64,000 bases of DNA from Streptomyces endophytica (GTDB lineage: Bacteria > Actinomycetota > Actinomycetes > Streptomycetales > Streptomycetaceae). The notes beneath the pieces are model-generated. The model was given only the letters and a program-made list of their open reading frames with translations. It made no database searches and was not told the origin of the DNA. The DNA lies in the NCBI RefSeq assembly GCF_026153355.1, contig NZ_CP110636.1, positions 1,116,001-1,180,000 of the forward strand. The letters are read 5' to 3'. This document shows positions 37,460-46,839 of this stretch, piece after piece. The stretch's first letter is position 1. Every line of letters begins with the position of its first letter. The position numbers were made by a program, and so were the translations under genes.

Positions 37460-38288
37460 CGCGCTCGCAACCTTCCATCAACTCGCCGATCAGGGCGGCA
37501 GAATCCCGAGCCGACAGAGCATCCGCCCTCAGCGCATCATAGGTCCGCTCATGGCGTACGCAGACAGCTGGATCGTCGTTGAAATAGCCACGGTCCAGGG
37601 ACTCCGAATAGACCCACCTGTGCCCGTCAGGCAGCGTGATCAGCGACATAGAGGCGTTGGGGCGCACGAGTTCAGGGAATTCGGCTGGCGCCACCTGAAT
37701 GCGGATGTTGCGATGGCGTTGGACGTTCAGCAGGTGCGCACACTGCTCACGCATGATGGCAGAGCTCCCCACAAGGTTGCGTAGGCAGCTTTCGTCCAGG
37801 ACCACGATGTACTGCGGGCCGGCGGTCATCAGGAAGCGCTGTTGTCGACTCAGTCGGGCCTGTACGCGCTCCTCGACTTCATTGCCGCTCGCAACGCGTG
37901 AGAACAGCGCCCGGGCGTAGTCCTCCGTCTGCAACAAACCGGGGATTACCCGCTCTTGGTACTCCCGGAGGGCCACAGCCAGCGCATCCATCTGGGCGCG
38001 ACGCTCGAACCAGTCCGGATGCTGCACCTCCGGATACCAGTCGATCCTCCCCCACAGCCGGAGCAACACCCCACCCGTACCGAGCAGTTCGTCGCAGTGC
38101 TTGGCGAAGGCGTCCTGTGGGACACGCGTGCCCGCCTCAATACGCGCCACGTGCGAGCGGTCGCACGGAATCTTCCGCGCCAAGGCCGCCTGGGTGAGGC
38201 CCGCCGCCTCCCGGTGGTGCTTCAGCAGTTCACCGAACACGACGGCCGTCGTAGCCGCCGTGCCCCCCGCGCCATTGCGTCGGCTCAC
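37329..38288 (-). CDS. Scr1-type XRE family HTH regulator
   Basis: A 319-codon ORF. The HTH is at residues 18-70 (FGELLKHHREAAGLTQAALA, then CDRSHVARIEAGTRVPQDAF). The Scr1-type C-terminal domain follows with RRAQMDALAVALREYQERVI, PGLLQTEDYARALF and RWVYSESLDRGYFNDDP. The last 45 codons run in a second frame over the DUF397 gene and are basic and unlike the family, so the true end or a frame error near 37460 is open. GTG at 38286-38288 is the likely start. It likely controls the adjacent DUF397 gene. Confidence 0.85.
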   Translation of the reverse strand: MSRRNGAGGTAATTAVVFGELLKHHREAAGLTQAALARKIPCDRSHVARIEAGTRVPQDAFAKHCDELLGTGGVLLRLWGRIDWYPEVQHPDWFERRAQMDALAVALREYQERVIPGLLQTEDYARALFSRVASGNEVEERVQARLSRQQRFLMTAGPQYIVVLDESCLRNLVGSSAIMREQCAHLLNVQRHRNIRIQVAPAEFPELVRPNASMSLITLPDGHRWVYSESLDRGYFNDDPAVCVRHERTYDALRADALSARDSAALIGELMEGCERDGHGRSGHGDLDQEQPQRRQRRQLHRSSPRYPRRRPRPGQQGR

Positions 38289-38447
38289 GGCACCCCCTTG
38301 TGACAGTTGCCCACTGACACGCGCTCAGCGTTGTCACCGCCCACCCCGCTGAGCAACGATGAACACACCCAGAGTAACGAACGGCGAACCCCCGCGACGT
38401 TGGCAGACGTCCGGGGGCGTGGCCTTCAACCCAGAGAGATTGATGAC

Positions 38448-38576
38448 ATGCACCACGCTATCCGGCTCTTCGAACCGCTGCTACGGCTGTTACTGCCCGG
38501 CACCGGAAGGCATCGGACCGCGGACGCCTCACCACGTCATGCGCGGCGGGCGGCGGCGCCGGTGGTGGTGTGGTGA
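38448..38576 (+). CDS. Small ORF upstream of a CxxC-type small protein
   Basis: A 42-codon ORF: MHHAIRLFEPLLRLLLPGTG followed by a basic His/Arg/Ala tail. Its TGA stop overlaps the next gene's GTG in GTGA, which supports translation. I recall similar short (L)LRLL(L/F)PG-RHR proteins beside Scr1-type regulators in Streptomyces. An RBS-like GAGAGATTGATG lies upstream. Confidence 0.5.
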   Translation: MHHAIRLFEPLLRLLLPGTGRHRTADASPRHARRAAAPVVVW

Positions 38577-38755
38577 CCGGCCGCGCGCGTCAGTCCGTTC
38601 AGCTGGGGGAGCCGGTGCGGGACCCCGAGCCGGCCACCGGCTGCGACGTGTGCGAAGCGCTGGCCCAGCAGCGAGTGGCGGCGTATGCGGTCGGGAACCG
38701 GTCGAAGGTGTCCGACTGCAATGTCGAAATCCGGCGGCATCCGCACCGGAAGTAG
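38573..38755 (+). CDS. Small CxxC protein, conserved-hypothetical type
   Basis: About 60 residues: QSVQLGEPVRDPEPATGCDV, then CEALAQQRVAAYAVGNRSKV and SDCNVEIRRHPHRK. The CxxC followed by a helix and the closing (D/N)-V-EIR-HPHR is a pattern I recall for short Streptomyces proteins linked to HTH/DUF397 loci. The start is GTG 38570 or 38573; the latter overlaps the preceding stop. Confidence 0.65.
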   Translation: MTGRARQSVQLGEPVRDPEPATGCDVCEALAQQRVAAYAVGNRSKVSDCNVEIRRHPHRK

Positions 38756-38765
38756 GCCCCAACGG

Positions 38766-38805
38766 CCGGAGCCCGCACGGTCGTTGGGGACCGTGCGGGC
38801 TCCGG
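38766..38805. terminator. Perfect 17-bp bidirectional terminator
   Basis: CCGGAGCCCGCACGGTC at 38766-38782 pairs perfectly with 38789-38805 around GTTGGG. It lies between a plus-strand gene and the 3' end of mdh. Confidence 0.88.
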
Positions 38806-38823
38806 CGGGAGAACGAGAGTTAC

Positions 38824-39888
<1,065 letters not shown>

Positions 39889-39895
39889 CTATCGA

Positions 39896-39917
39896 GGTCT
39901 CTTGGTATCGAGAGACC
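39896..39917. promoter_or_regulatory. Inverted repeat upstream of mdh
   Basis: GGTCTCT (39896-39902) and AGAGACC (39911-39917) form 7-bp inverted arms. ATCGAG is also repeated directly at both arms. It lies about 85 nt upstream of mdh, a suitable place for a regulator site; the binder is unknown. Confidence 0.4.
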
Positions 39918-40074
39918 CGGCCGTCAGGCTATCGGACCCCTGACCGGTGCCGGTGACGGGTCGGTGTGGCACGCCTCACCGGGTGTACCAGGAGCCCGGA
40001 CGGCGGCCCGCCCGGAACGCGGTCGGCGACGGCTCCACCCGGCCTCCGCCCGGCCCGCCCGCACGGACCGTGGC

Positions 40075-40115
40075 GGCGGCCGCCCGCTCAAGGAGGGGGG
40101 AAGCGGGCGGCCGCC
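40075..40115. terminator. 14-bp hairpin
   Basis: GGCGGCCGCCCGCT at 40075-40088 pairs with AGCGGGCGGCCGCC at 40102-40115. It could end transcription coming from the HTH gene on the minus strand. Confidence 0.6.
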
Positions 40116-40271
40116 AGGTTGTGCCACACCCGTGGGGGGATAACCGGCGCCTGCCCGGGATAACCGGGTGCATGCCCCCCTTTTTTCAGCGAACGCCGCG
40201 TGGCCGTCGATTCCCGGCCAGTGGCGGCGCGCCGGGCCGCCGCGGCCGCCCCGGCGCGCGGGGGCGGGCCG

Positions 40272-40898
40272 TCAGCGTCCGGGGGCCAGCAGGAGGACCG
40301 CGGCGAGCGCCATCAGCAGGGCGCCGAGGACGCCGACCGCCAGCATCAGCGCCCGCAGCCGACGGGCCCGCCGGCCGGCGAGGGCACCGGGCCCGGCCGA
40401 CGGCTCCGGCCCGGCCTCCGCCCCCGGGCCCGGCCCGCCGGCCTCCGCGGTCCGCGCCTCCCCGTGTTCCTCGCCGTATTCCTCGCCGTATTCCTCGCCG
40501 TATTCCTCGCCCCGCCGCGGCAGCTGCGCGACCTGCGTACGGACCGCGCCCGGTGCCATCGCGGCCTCCCGAACGGCCCACGCCGGGGCGGCCCGTATCG
40601 CCTCCCTCGGTACGTCGTGCCGCAGCTCGGCCCGGCTCCAGGCGCGTTCGGCCGGTTCCCACCGCATGACGAGGTGTCCCGGGTCGGTGCCGGTCGCCTC
40701 GGCGAGCGCGACGACGGCGCGGCGCGGCGGCAGCAACCGCCCGTCGAGATAGCGCTCCCACGACGTCTTGCTGTAGCCCGTGCGGTCCGCGACGGCGGCC
40801 ACACTCAGCCGGCTGCGGTCCACCAGGCCGCGCAGCCGTTCCGTGAACTCCCCCACGGCCGGATCGAGTTCCTCCGGCAGTGCCTTCCAGCGAGGCAT
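40272..40898 (-). CDS. HTH/membrane protein A, with EEYG repeats
   Basis: A 208-residue protein. The N-terminal XRE-like HTH is VDRSRLSVAAVADRTGYSKT, then SWERYLDGRLLPPRRAVVAL. A linker contains four EEYG/EEHG repeats. A C-terminal membrane helix (ALMLAVGVLGALLMALAAVL) ends almost at the C-terminus. It is a paralogue of the two genes upstream (SWERYLxGxxLPPR is shared). GGGGGAGCC precedes ATG 40896-40898. It is a membrane-tethered DNA-binding protein of unknown role. Confidence 0.75.
   Translation of the reverse strand: MPRWKALPEELDPAVGEFTERLRGLVDRSRLSVAAVADRTGYSKTSWERYLDGRLLPPRRAVVALAEATGTDPGHLVMRWEPAERAWSRAELRHDVPREAIRAAPAWAVREAAMAPGAVRTQVAQLPRRGEEYGEEYGEEYGEEHGEARTAEAGGPGPGAEAGPEPSAGPGALAGRRARRLRALMLAVGVLGALLMALAAVLLLAPGR
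40464..40511. repeat. Four tandem 12-bp repeats inside gene A
   Basis: Four units of GTATTCCTCGCC (first unit GTGTTCCTCGCC) code for the EEYG repeats on the minus strand. Confidence 0.85.
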
Positions 40899-41082
40899 GG
40901 CTCCCCCTGTTCGCCCACTCACGCGCCGTACGCGGCGCGACTCCCCCGGACCCGCCCTATTCACCCCCAGGAGGGACACCGCCAGCCAGGGGAACGTCCG
41001 CTTCCCGCTGGGCGCACGGGAGCATTCGGACCTGGGCAGCGCCTCCCGGGAGCGCCCCGCTCCGCCGTTCGCGCAGCGCGCC

Positions 41083-42006
41083 TCAGTGCCGGAAGCACTC
41101 GCGGGGGGCGCCGCCCGCCGGGTAGAGGCAGAGCCGGACGCCCCGCGGGCCGCGGGCCGCCACCATCGGGGTGACCAGGTAGCCCTCGGCGTCGAACCGG
41201 TCCCTGACCCGCACCGACCGCGGCAGGGCCCCCGGCGCGGTCACCTCGATGCGGTCCCCGATCCGGCCGCCGCGGAGCCGCCCCCAGGCGGCCGCGCACG
41301 CCGTGCCGTACCGGACCTGGACGTGCGCGCCGCGGGCGGTGGCGGCCTCGACGACCGTGTCCACCATCCCCTCGCCGCCGCAGAACATCGACTGCGGGTC
41401 CTTGCCGTCGCAGGACCGCCCGCGGCAGCCGGTCACCGCCGAGGACGTGGGCGCGGCGCTCGCGGCCGGGCCACCGCGGGCCTCCCCGGCCCGCTCCCCC
41501 GCCAGGAACGTCACCGCCACGGCCAGCGCCAACCCCCCGGCACCGGCCCCGGCCGCCGCGGCCACCACCCGCCGGCGCGTCCTCCGGGGCGGCGGGTGCG
41601 GCCGCTGCGGCGGTTCCGGCGGCACGGGGCGGGCCGGGACCTCCGGATCACCCACGGCGTCCCGCCCGGCCGCGGGCCCCGGCTCGACCGCGGCGTCCCG
41701 CTCGGCGGCGGCCTCCGCCCGGGCCGCGGCGGGCGCGGCCCGTCCGCTCCAGGCCGCGTCCGCCAGTTCCCACAGCGCCAGCAGCCGGCCGGCCGGTTCG
41801 CCCGCCAGCCGGCACAGCGCCTCCACGGCGTCCCGCGGCGGCAGCTTCTTGCCGTTGAGATAGCGCTCCCAGGAGGACTTGCTGTACGGGGTGCGGGCCG
41901 CGAGCGCGGCCAGGCTCAGACCCGTACGGCCGCGCAACTCCCGTAATCCGGCGGCCAGTCGGGAGCTCTCGACGCTCTCGCAGAGCTCGCTGCCCGGGCC
42001 GCTCAC
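41083..42006 (-). CDS. HTH/membrane protein B with DUF2690-like domain
   Basis: A 307-residue protein. The HTH is TGLSLAALAARTPYSKSSWE and continues RYLNGKKLPPRDAVEALCR. A Pro-rich linker and one membrane helix (VVAAAAGAGAGGLALAVAVT) follow. The exterior domain starts CRGRSCDGKDPQSMFCGGEG, typical of DUF2690, with further Cys in TACAAAWG and LCLYPAGG. The GTG start at 42004-42006 overlaps the stop of gene C (GTGA), so B and C are one operon. Confidence 0.82.
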   Translation of the reverse strand: MSGPGSELCESVESSRLAAGLRELRGRTGLSLAALAARTPYSKSSWERYLNGKKLPPRDAVEALCRLAGEPAGRLLALWELADAAWSGRAAPAAARAEAAAERDAAVEPGPAAGRDAVGDPEVPARPVPPEPPQRPHPPPRRTRRRVVAAAAGAGAGGLALAVAVTFLAGERAGEARGGPAASAAPTSSAVTGCRGRSCDGKDPQSMFCGGEGMVDTVVEAATARGAHVQVRYGTACAAAWGRLRGGRIGDRIEVTAPGALPRSVRVRDRFDAEGYLVTPMVAARGPRGVRLCLYPAGGAPRECFRH

Positions 42007-42856
42007 CGGCGCAGCACCTTCCAGGTGTCGGGGCCCACGATCCCGTCCGTGGGCAGCCCGGCGGCGGCCTGCAGCCGCTTGACGGCGCGCATGGTGTGCT
42101 CCCCGACGATGCCGTCCACCGGGCCCGGGTCGTAGCCCTGGTGGTTCAGCAGGCACTGCGCCTCCACGACCTCCCAGCCGGTCATGCCGCTGCCCAGGAT
42201 CGCCGTGGCGGTGCGGCTGCGGTCGGCGGTCAACACGCCCGCGGTGCGCCGGACATGGCAGCGGAACGTCTCCCCGACGCGGTGGCGGAACGCCGGGTGG
42301 CGGCGGTGGTGGTCCGGCCGGCGGAGGCGGGGCCGGTCCCGCGGCCGTCGCCGTCGTCCTGCCACGGCCGGACGGCCACCAGCACCGCCGCGGCGACCGC
42401 GAGCACGACCAGCCCGCCGAGCAGGGCGAGCCGCCCGCGCCGCAGCCACGGACGGCCGGGCGCCGCAACGGGCGCGGGGCCGGCCCCGGTTACGGGTGCG
42501 GGGATGGCGAGTTCGTCCTCAGCTATGGGTGTGGGGGTGGCGGGTCCGTCCTCCTCGGGGGCGGCGGCCCCGGGCGGCGCCGCCCGTTCCGCGCCCCACG
42601 CCTGTGCGGCGACCTCGTGCAGTGCCAGCAGCCGGGTCGCGTCGGCGTCACAGATCCGCGCCAGCGCCTCCACCGCCTCCCGCGGCGGCAGCTTCTTGCC
42701 GTTGAGATAGCGCTCCCACGACGACTTGCTGTAGGCGGTCTTGGCGGCGAGCGAGGCCAGGCTCAGCCCGCTGTGGTCCTTCAGCCTCCGCAGCTGTACG
42801 ACGAGCTGCCGCACCCGATGGTCCAGTGTTTCGGGCAGCCCTTTCCAACGCGGCAT
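42003..42856 (-). CDS. HTH/membrane protein C with peptidoglycan-binding domain, frame broken by one base
   Basis: About 284 residues after one restored base near 42290-42310. The HTH is HSGLSLASLAAKTAYSKSSW and continues ERYLNGKKLPPREAVEALA. A membrane helix (LALLGGLVVLAVAAAVLVAV) follows, then an exterior PG_binding_1 domain: AQCLLNHQGYDPGPVDGIVG and LQAAAGLPTDGIVGPDTW. A cytoplasmic HTH joined to an external peptidoglycan-binding module suggests a wall-state sensor. ATG at 42854-42856 has GGGGTGGA upstream. Confidence 0.8.
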
Positions 42857-43189
42857 GTTCCACCCCATACGCGTGTGCTTGTCCCCCGAGGCCAGCAGCC
42901 CCCTATGGCGCCGATGATGGCCCGGATGCGCCCTCCGGTTTCCCTTTTTACTCTTTCCGCACGGTATCCGGACATGCGTACCGCCTCCTTCCTCCTCGTC
43001 CGCCGTCCCACCGCGGCGTCTGCGGATCCGACGTCCCCGCAGGTCAGCGGCTGGGACGTCCCAGGGGATCCCCATCGGTCCGGAGTCTGTGGCGGCCGCG
43101 CGGACCGGGGGCGCACAGTCGGTGACGCACCACGGCGGCGCGGTCCACCCCGCGCCGCCTCCTGGCCACCTACGGGGAGGAACCCGACC
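42857..43189. other. Divergent promoter region, no gene
   Basis: This 333-nt region separates HTH gene C (minus) from the I36-like gene (plus). No coding sequence is supported; it should carry both promoters. Confidence 0.5.
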
Positions 43190-43593
43190 ATGAACGCTCG
43201 CAAGCGCCTCGCCCTCACCGCGGCCGCCGCGGCCGTCTCCGGGGGGCTCGCGCTGGCACCGGCCGTCGCCAGCGCCGCCCCCGCACCCGCGAAGCAGGGC
43301 TCGGCCACCGTCCTGCGGGCACCGAGCAACTGCCCCCGCGGCTACCTGTGCGTCTACCCCGGCCCAACTACAAGGGGACGCCGAAGAAGGTCGCCGGCAA
43401 CAACCGTGACCTGCGGCACTACGGCGGCGCCTTCGCCAACCCGTGGTCGGCGTACAACAACGGCACCCGCTGCAACGTGACGGTCTACGAGAAGACCGGC
43501 TACCACGGCCGCCACTACAAGCTGAACCGCGGCACCGGCTGGAAGCTCATCGGCAACAACCTCCTCAGCATCTACTCGGACAAGTGGTGCTGA
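43190..43593 (+). CDS. Peptidase inhibitor I36-like secreted protein, frame broken by one base
   Basis: About 134 residues after adding one C near 43364 (GGCCC(C)AACTAC). A signal peptide (MNARKRLALTAAAAAVSGGL) cleaves near AVASAAPA. The mature part reads NCPRGYLCVYPGP, then after the break NYKGTPKKVAGNNRDLRHYG, ARCN-like GTRCNVTVYEKTGYHGRHY and NNLLSIYSDKWC. This is the beta/gamma-crystallin-like fold of peptidase inhibitor family I36 (SMI type), with Cys pairs. GGGGAGG precedes ATG 43190. It probably inhibits a secreted metalloprotease. Confidence 0.85.
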
Positions 43594-43607
43594 GGCCCTG
43601 AGCACGC

Positions 43608-43651
43608 GGCGGCGGCCCGTCCTTCCACGGGGGAAGGGGCGGGCCGCCGCC
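43608..43651. terminator. 12-bp bidirectional terminator
   Basis: GGCGGCGGCCCG at 43608-43619 pairs with CGGGCCGCCGCC at 43640-43651, with an inner CCTTCC/GGAAGG stem, between two convergent genes. Confidence 0.82.
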
Positions 43652-43675
43652 GTGCCGTGCGCCGCGGGTGCCGCG

Positions 43676-44104
43676 TCAGCGCACGGTGAAGTGCACGATG
43701 TCGTCCAGGAACGGGACGTGGATCCACGGCTTGGGCTGCACCATCATCGACAGCACCACGATCACGAAGCCGAGCCCGCCGTACGTGGCCAGGTCCGTGA
43801 AGCGGGAGCGCACCGCGAGCATGCCGACCGACGGCAGCGCCCAGCGCAGCGCGGCCCCGCCCAGCAGGGACAGCCCGACGATCAGCGTGCCGATGCGGAA
43901 CGCGTCGAACGCGACCAGCAGCAGTCCGACGGCGACCCCGCCCATGACCGTGAGCAGCGGCCACTGCCGGGCGGGCGCGGAGTGCTCGCCGGAAGCGGCT
44001 CGTCCGCCGCCCTCCGGCCGGGCCGTGTCGCGGGTCAGCGTCGGGAAGCGGCGGGAGGAGCGCTGCGGCTCGGAGGCGCCGTCCGAATGCGCTTCGGCTG
44101 GCAT
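43676..44104 (-). CDS. DUF3017 membrane protein
   Basis: A 142-residue protein with a charged N-terminus and three membrane segments (WPLLTVMGGVAVGLLLVAFD, FRIGTLIVGLSLLGGAALRW, TYGGLGFVIVVLSMMVQPK), ending WIHVPFLDDIVHFTVR. It fits DUF3017, which in Streptomyces lies just downstream of folD, as here. The function is unknown. AAGGGA precedes ATG 44102-44104. Confidence 0.85.
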   Translation of the reverse strand: MPAEAHSDGASEPQRSSRRFPTLTRDTARPEGGGRAASGEHSAPARQWPLLTVMGGVAVGLLLVAFDAFRIGTLIVGLSLLGGAALRWALPSVGMLAVRSRFTDLATYGGLGFVIVVLSMMVQPKPWIHVPFLDDIVHFTVR

Positions 44105-44196
44105 GGCTGGCAGTCCCTTCGGTGTCCTGGTCCGGCGGTCCGCCCGGCCGTCCGCGGCCGGGCCTGACCTCTTCGAGGGTACGGGCAACGCGCGGC

Positions 44197-45051
44197 TCAG
44201 CCGGCCGCGCGCTCGGCCGCCTCGACGACGTTGACCAGCAGCTGGGCACGGGTCATCGGGCCGACGCCGCCGGGGTTGGGGGCGACCCAGCCGGCCACCT
44301 CCGCCACGCCGGGGTGCACATCGCCGACGATCTTGCCCTGCTCGTCCCGGCTCACGCCGACGTCCAGGACGGCCGCGCCGGGCTTGACGTCCTCCGGCTT
44401 GATGATGTGCGGCACACCGGCCGCGGCGACGATGATGTCGGCCTGCCGCAGGTGCGCGGAGAGGTCGCGGGTGCCGGTGTGGCACTGGGTCACGGTCGCG
44501 TTCTCGGACTTGCGGGTGAGCACCAGCGGCATCGGGCGGCCGATGGTGATGCCCCGGCCGACCACGACGACGTGGGCGCCCTTGATCTCGACCTCGTGGC
44601 GGCGCAGCAGCTGGACGATGCCGTACGGGGTGCACGGCAGCGGGCCCTCGATGCCGAGCACCAGCCGGCCCAGGCTCATCGGGTGCAGCCCGTCGGCGTC
44701 CTTGGCCGGGTCCATCAGCTCCAGCACGCGGTTGGCGTCGATGCCCTTGGGGAGCGGGAGTTGGACGATGTAGCCGGTGCAGGCCGGGTCCTCGTTCAGC
44801 TCGCGGACGACCGCCTCGATCTCCTCCTGGGTGGCGGTCTCCGGCAGTTCGCGCTGGATCGAGGCGATGCCGACCTGTGCGCAGTCGCGGTGCTTGCCGT
44901 TGACGTACCAGCGGCTGCCGGGGTCGTCGCCGACCAGGAGGGTGCCCAGGCCGGGCTGGACGCCCTTGGCCTTCAGGGCCTCGACGCGGGCGGCGAGCTC
45001 GGACTTGATAGCGGCTGCGGTGGCCTTGCCATCCAGAATCTGGGCAGTCAT
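44197..45051 (-). CDS. folD: Methylene-THF dehydrogenase/cyclohydrolase
   Basis: A 284-residue bifunctional enzyme of one-carbon folate metabolism, converting 5,10-methylene-THF to 10-formyl-THF. Catalytic Lys is in YVNGKHRDC (near 53). Conserved segments are [40 protein letters not shown] and [20 protein letters not shown] lies about 8 nt before ATG 45049-45051. It supplies 10-formyl-THF to PurN and PurH encoded downstream in the window. Confidence 0.96.
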   Translation of the reverse strand: MTAQILDGKATAAAIKSELAARVEALKAKGVQPGLGTLLVGDDPGSRWYVNGKHRDCAQVGIASIQRELPETATQEEIEAVVRELNEDPACTGYIVQLPLPKGIDANRVLELMDPAKDADGLHPMSLGRLVLGIEGPLPCTPYGIVQLLRRHEVEIKGAHVVVVGRGITIGRPMPLVLTRKSENATVTQCHTGTRDLSAHLRQADIIVAAAGVPHIIKPEDVKPGAAVLDVGVSRDEQGKIVGDVHPGVAEVAGWVAPNPGGVGPMTRAQLLVNVVEAAERAAG

Positions 45052-45356
45052 GTCTCCATCCTCCCGGATGAGGGCGGTCACGTTCCAATCAGGGCGCGCG
45101 CGGAGCCCGCGCGCGCGGTCGTGCGGCGGCCCGCGCCGAGCCCCATCAGCCCCCGCAGAAACCGGACATGATATGGCCGGAAGTGATCATTGCACTTGGA
45201 CAACGGCTCCGCTATCTGACTGGACAGAGTCAAGGCCCACCTAGAAGGATTGACGCCGCAGTGCCGCAGGCATCGTCGGGGGCGGGCCAGTGAAACCTGT
45301 TTTTCCTCCGAGTCACGCTGCGTCGTCCCCACTGACCCAACGGAGGAAAACACCAC

Positions 45357-46088
45357 ATGAGTTTCGGCGACCCGAACAACCCGTACGGCCAGCCGCCGCA
45401 GGCCCCGCAGGCGCCCTACGGGCAGCAGCCCCCGGTGCCCCCGCAGGGCGGCCCCGGCTACGGCTACCCGCAGCAGCCGCAGGCCCCGCAGCAGCCGTAC
45501 GGTTACCCCCAGCAGGGTCAGGTCCCGCCGCAGCAGCCCTACGGCGGCTACCCGCAGCAGGCGGGCTACGCCATGCCGGGCATGCCGCAGGGTTACGCGA
45601 GCTGGGGCGCGCGCGTGGGCGCCTACCTCATCGACTACCTGATCGTGGGTCTGCTCCCGACGATCCTGTACTTCGTCGCCCTGGCCATGTCCGCGAGCGC
45701 CGCGACGGTCACGCCGGACACCTCGTCCTGCCCGCCCGGTGACATCCAGTGCATCAGCGACGCCTACAACAAGGCCGCGGACAGCGCCACTCCGGTCGGC
45801 TCGTTCGTGCTCATCGCGATCGCCGGTCTGATCGCCCTGGCCGCCGGTCTGTTCGTGCTCGCCAAGGAAGGCAGCACCGGCCAGACCCCGGGCAAGAAGG
45901 CCCTCGGCATCCGCCTCGTCAAGGAGGCGACCGGCCAGCCGATCGGCTTCGGTATGGCCTTCGTCCGCAAGCTGTGCCACATCCTCGACGGGTTCTGCTG
46001 CCTGGGCTACCTGTGGCCGCTGTGGGACGAGAAGTCGCAGACGTTCGCCGACAAGATCGCCGGCACGGTGGTCGTCAAGTCCCAGTAA
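45357..46088 (+). CDS. RDD family membrane protein with Pro/Gln-rich N-terminus
   Basis: A 243-residue protein. Residues 1-80 are a PQQPYGYPQQ-type low-complexity segment. The RDD domain follows: ASWGARVGAYLIDYLIVGLL, GLFVLAKEGSTGQTPGKKAL and a last segment GYLWPLWDEKSQTFADKIAG. RDD proteins have about three helices and an unclear transport or permeability role. CGGAGG lies about 14 nt before ATG 45357. A similar N-terminus in the next gene suggests a shared cellular context. Confidence 0.88.
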   Translation: MSFGDPNNPYGQPPQAPQAPYGQQPPVPPQGGPGYGYPQQPQAPQQPYGYPQQGQVPPQQPYGGYPQQAGYAMPGMPQGYASWGARVGAYLIDYLIVGLLPTILYFVALAMSASAATVTPDTSSCPPGDIQCISDAYNKAADSATPVGSFVLIAIAGLIALAAGLFVLAKEGSTGQTPGKKALGIRLVKEATGQPIGFGMAFVRKLCHILDGFCCLGYLWPLWDEKSQTFADKIAGTVVVKSQ

Positions 46089-46100
46089 GGCACCGGCATT

Positions 46101-46125
46101 CCGGCCGGGGCCCCGCCCCGGCCGG
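46101..46125. terminator. 10-bp hairpin terminator
   Basis: CCGGCCGGGG at 46101-46110 pairs with CCCCGGCCGG at 46116-46125, 12 nt after the RDD gene stop. Confidence 0.75.
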
Positions 46126-46140
46126 ACCTGCGTCACTCCC

Positions 46141-46177
46141 CGAAGGCCCCCTCGCAACAGCGCGATCGGGGCCTTCG
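46141..46177. terminator. 10-bp hairpin between two plus-strand genes
   Basis: CGAAGGCCCC at 46141-46150 pairs with GGGGCCTTCG at 46168-46177, 35 nt before the next start codon. It could also act as an attenuator. Confidence 0.6.
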
Positions 46178-46212
46178 CGGGCTCCGTTCAAGTCGCTTGA
46201 AGGACACCGCCC

Positions 46213-46773
46213 GTGAGCTACCCCAATCAGAACCCCTACGGCCCGCCTCCGGGCCAGCAGCCCGGCTACGGCTATCCCCAGCAGCCGCCGCAGCCCTCGC
46301 CGTACGGCCCGTACCCGGGCGGCCCGATGCCCGCCATGCAGCCGCAGTACCCGACGGTGATGCCCGGCGGCGTCAAGGCCGCGCGGGTGATGCTGTTCGT
46401 GCTGGCCGGGCTGAACCTCATCGGCCTGGTCCTCGCCGTGATGGGGCTGGGCGGCGTCAGCAAGGCGTCGCACAACACCTCGGCGTACACCACCAGTGAC
46501 GACATCACGGCGATGAACATCGGCAAGGGCCTGCTGATCGCGGTCATCGTGGTCATCGTGATCTTCACCGTGACCGCGATCACCCTGGCCGCGCAGTTCG
46601 CCAACGGCGGTTCCGGCGTCCGCACCGGCACCATCGTCTTCGGCGTGGGCAACATCATCCTGAGCCTGCTCACCTTCCCGCTCGGCCTGGTCCACACGGT
46701 CCTGGGCATCCTGGTGCTGGTCTTCGTCTCGAAGGACGAGGGCAACGCCTGGTTCAGCCGGCCGCGTTACTGA
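46213..46773 (+). CDS. Membrane protein with Pro/Gln-rich N-terminus
   Basis: A 186-residue protein. A PYGPPPGQQPGYGYPQQPPQ-type segment covers residues 8-45. Three to four membrane helices follow: ARVMLFVLAGLNLIGLVLAV, LLIAVIVVIVIFTVTAITLA and FGVGNIILSLLTFPLGLVHT. GTG 46213 has AAGGA 8 nt upstream. Similar small membrane proteins lie beside RDD genes in Streptomyces. The role is unknown. Confidence 0.75.
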   Translation: MSYPNQNPYGPPPGQQPGYGYPQQPPQPSPYGPYPGGPMPAMQPQYPTVMPGGVKAARVMLFVLAGLNLIGLVLAVMGLGGVSKASHNTSAYTTSDDITAMNIGKGLLIAVIVVIVIFTVTAITLAAQFANGGSGVRTGTIVFGVGNIILSLLTFPLGLVHTVLGILVLVFVSKDEGNAWFSRPRY

Positions 46774-46791
46774 CCGCGCCGCACACACGGC

Positions 46792-46825
46792 GGAGGGCCG
46801 CACCCCGGACGGGGTGCGGCCCTCC
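46792..46825. terminator. Perfect 15-bp bidirectional terminator
   Basis: GGAGGGCCGCACCCC at 46792-46806 pairs perfectly with 46811-46825 across GGAC. It separates the membrane gene from convergent purH. Confidence 0.88.
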
Positions 46826-46839
46826 GGCCGTTTCGGCGC

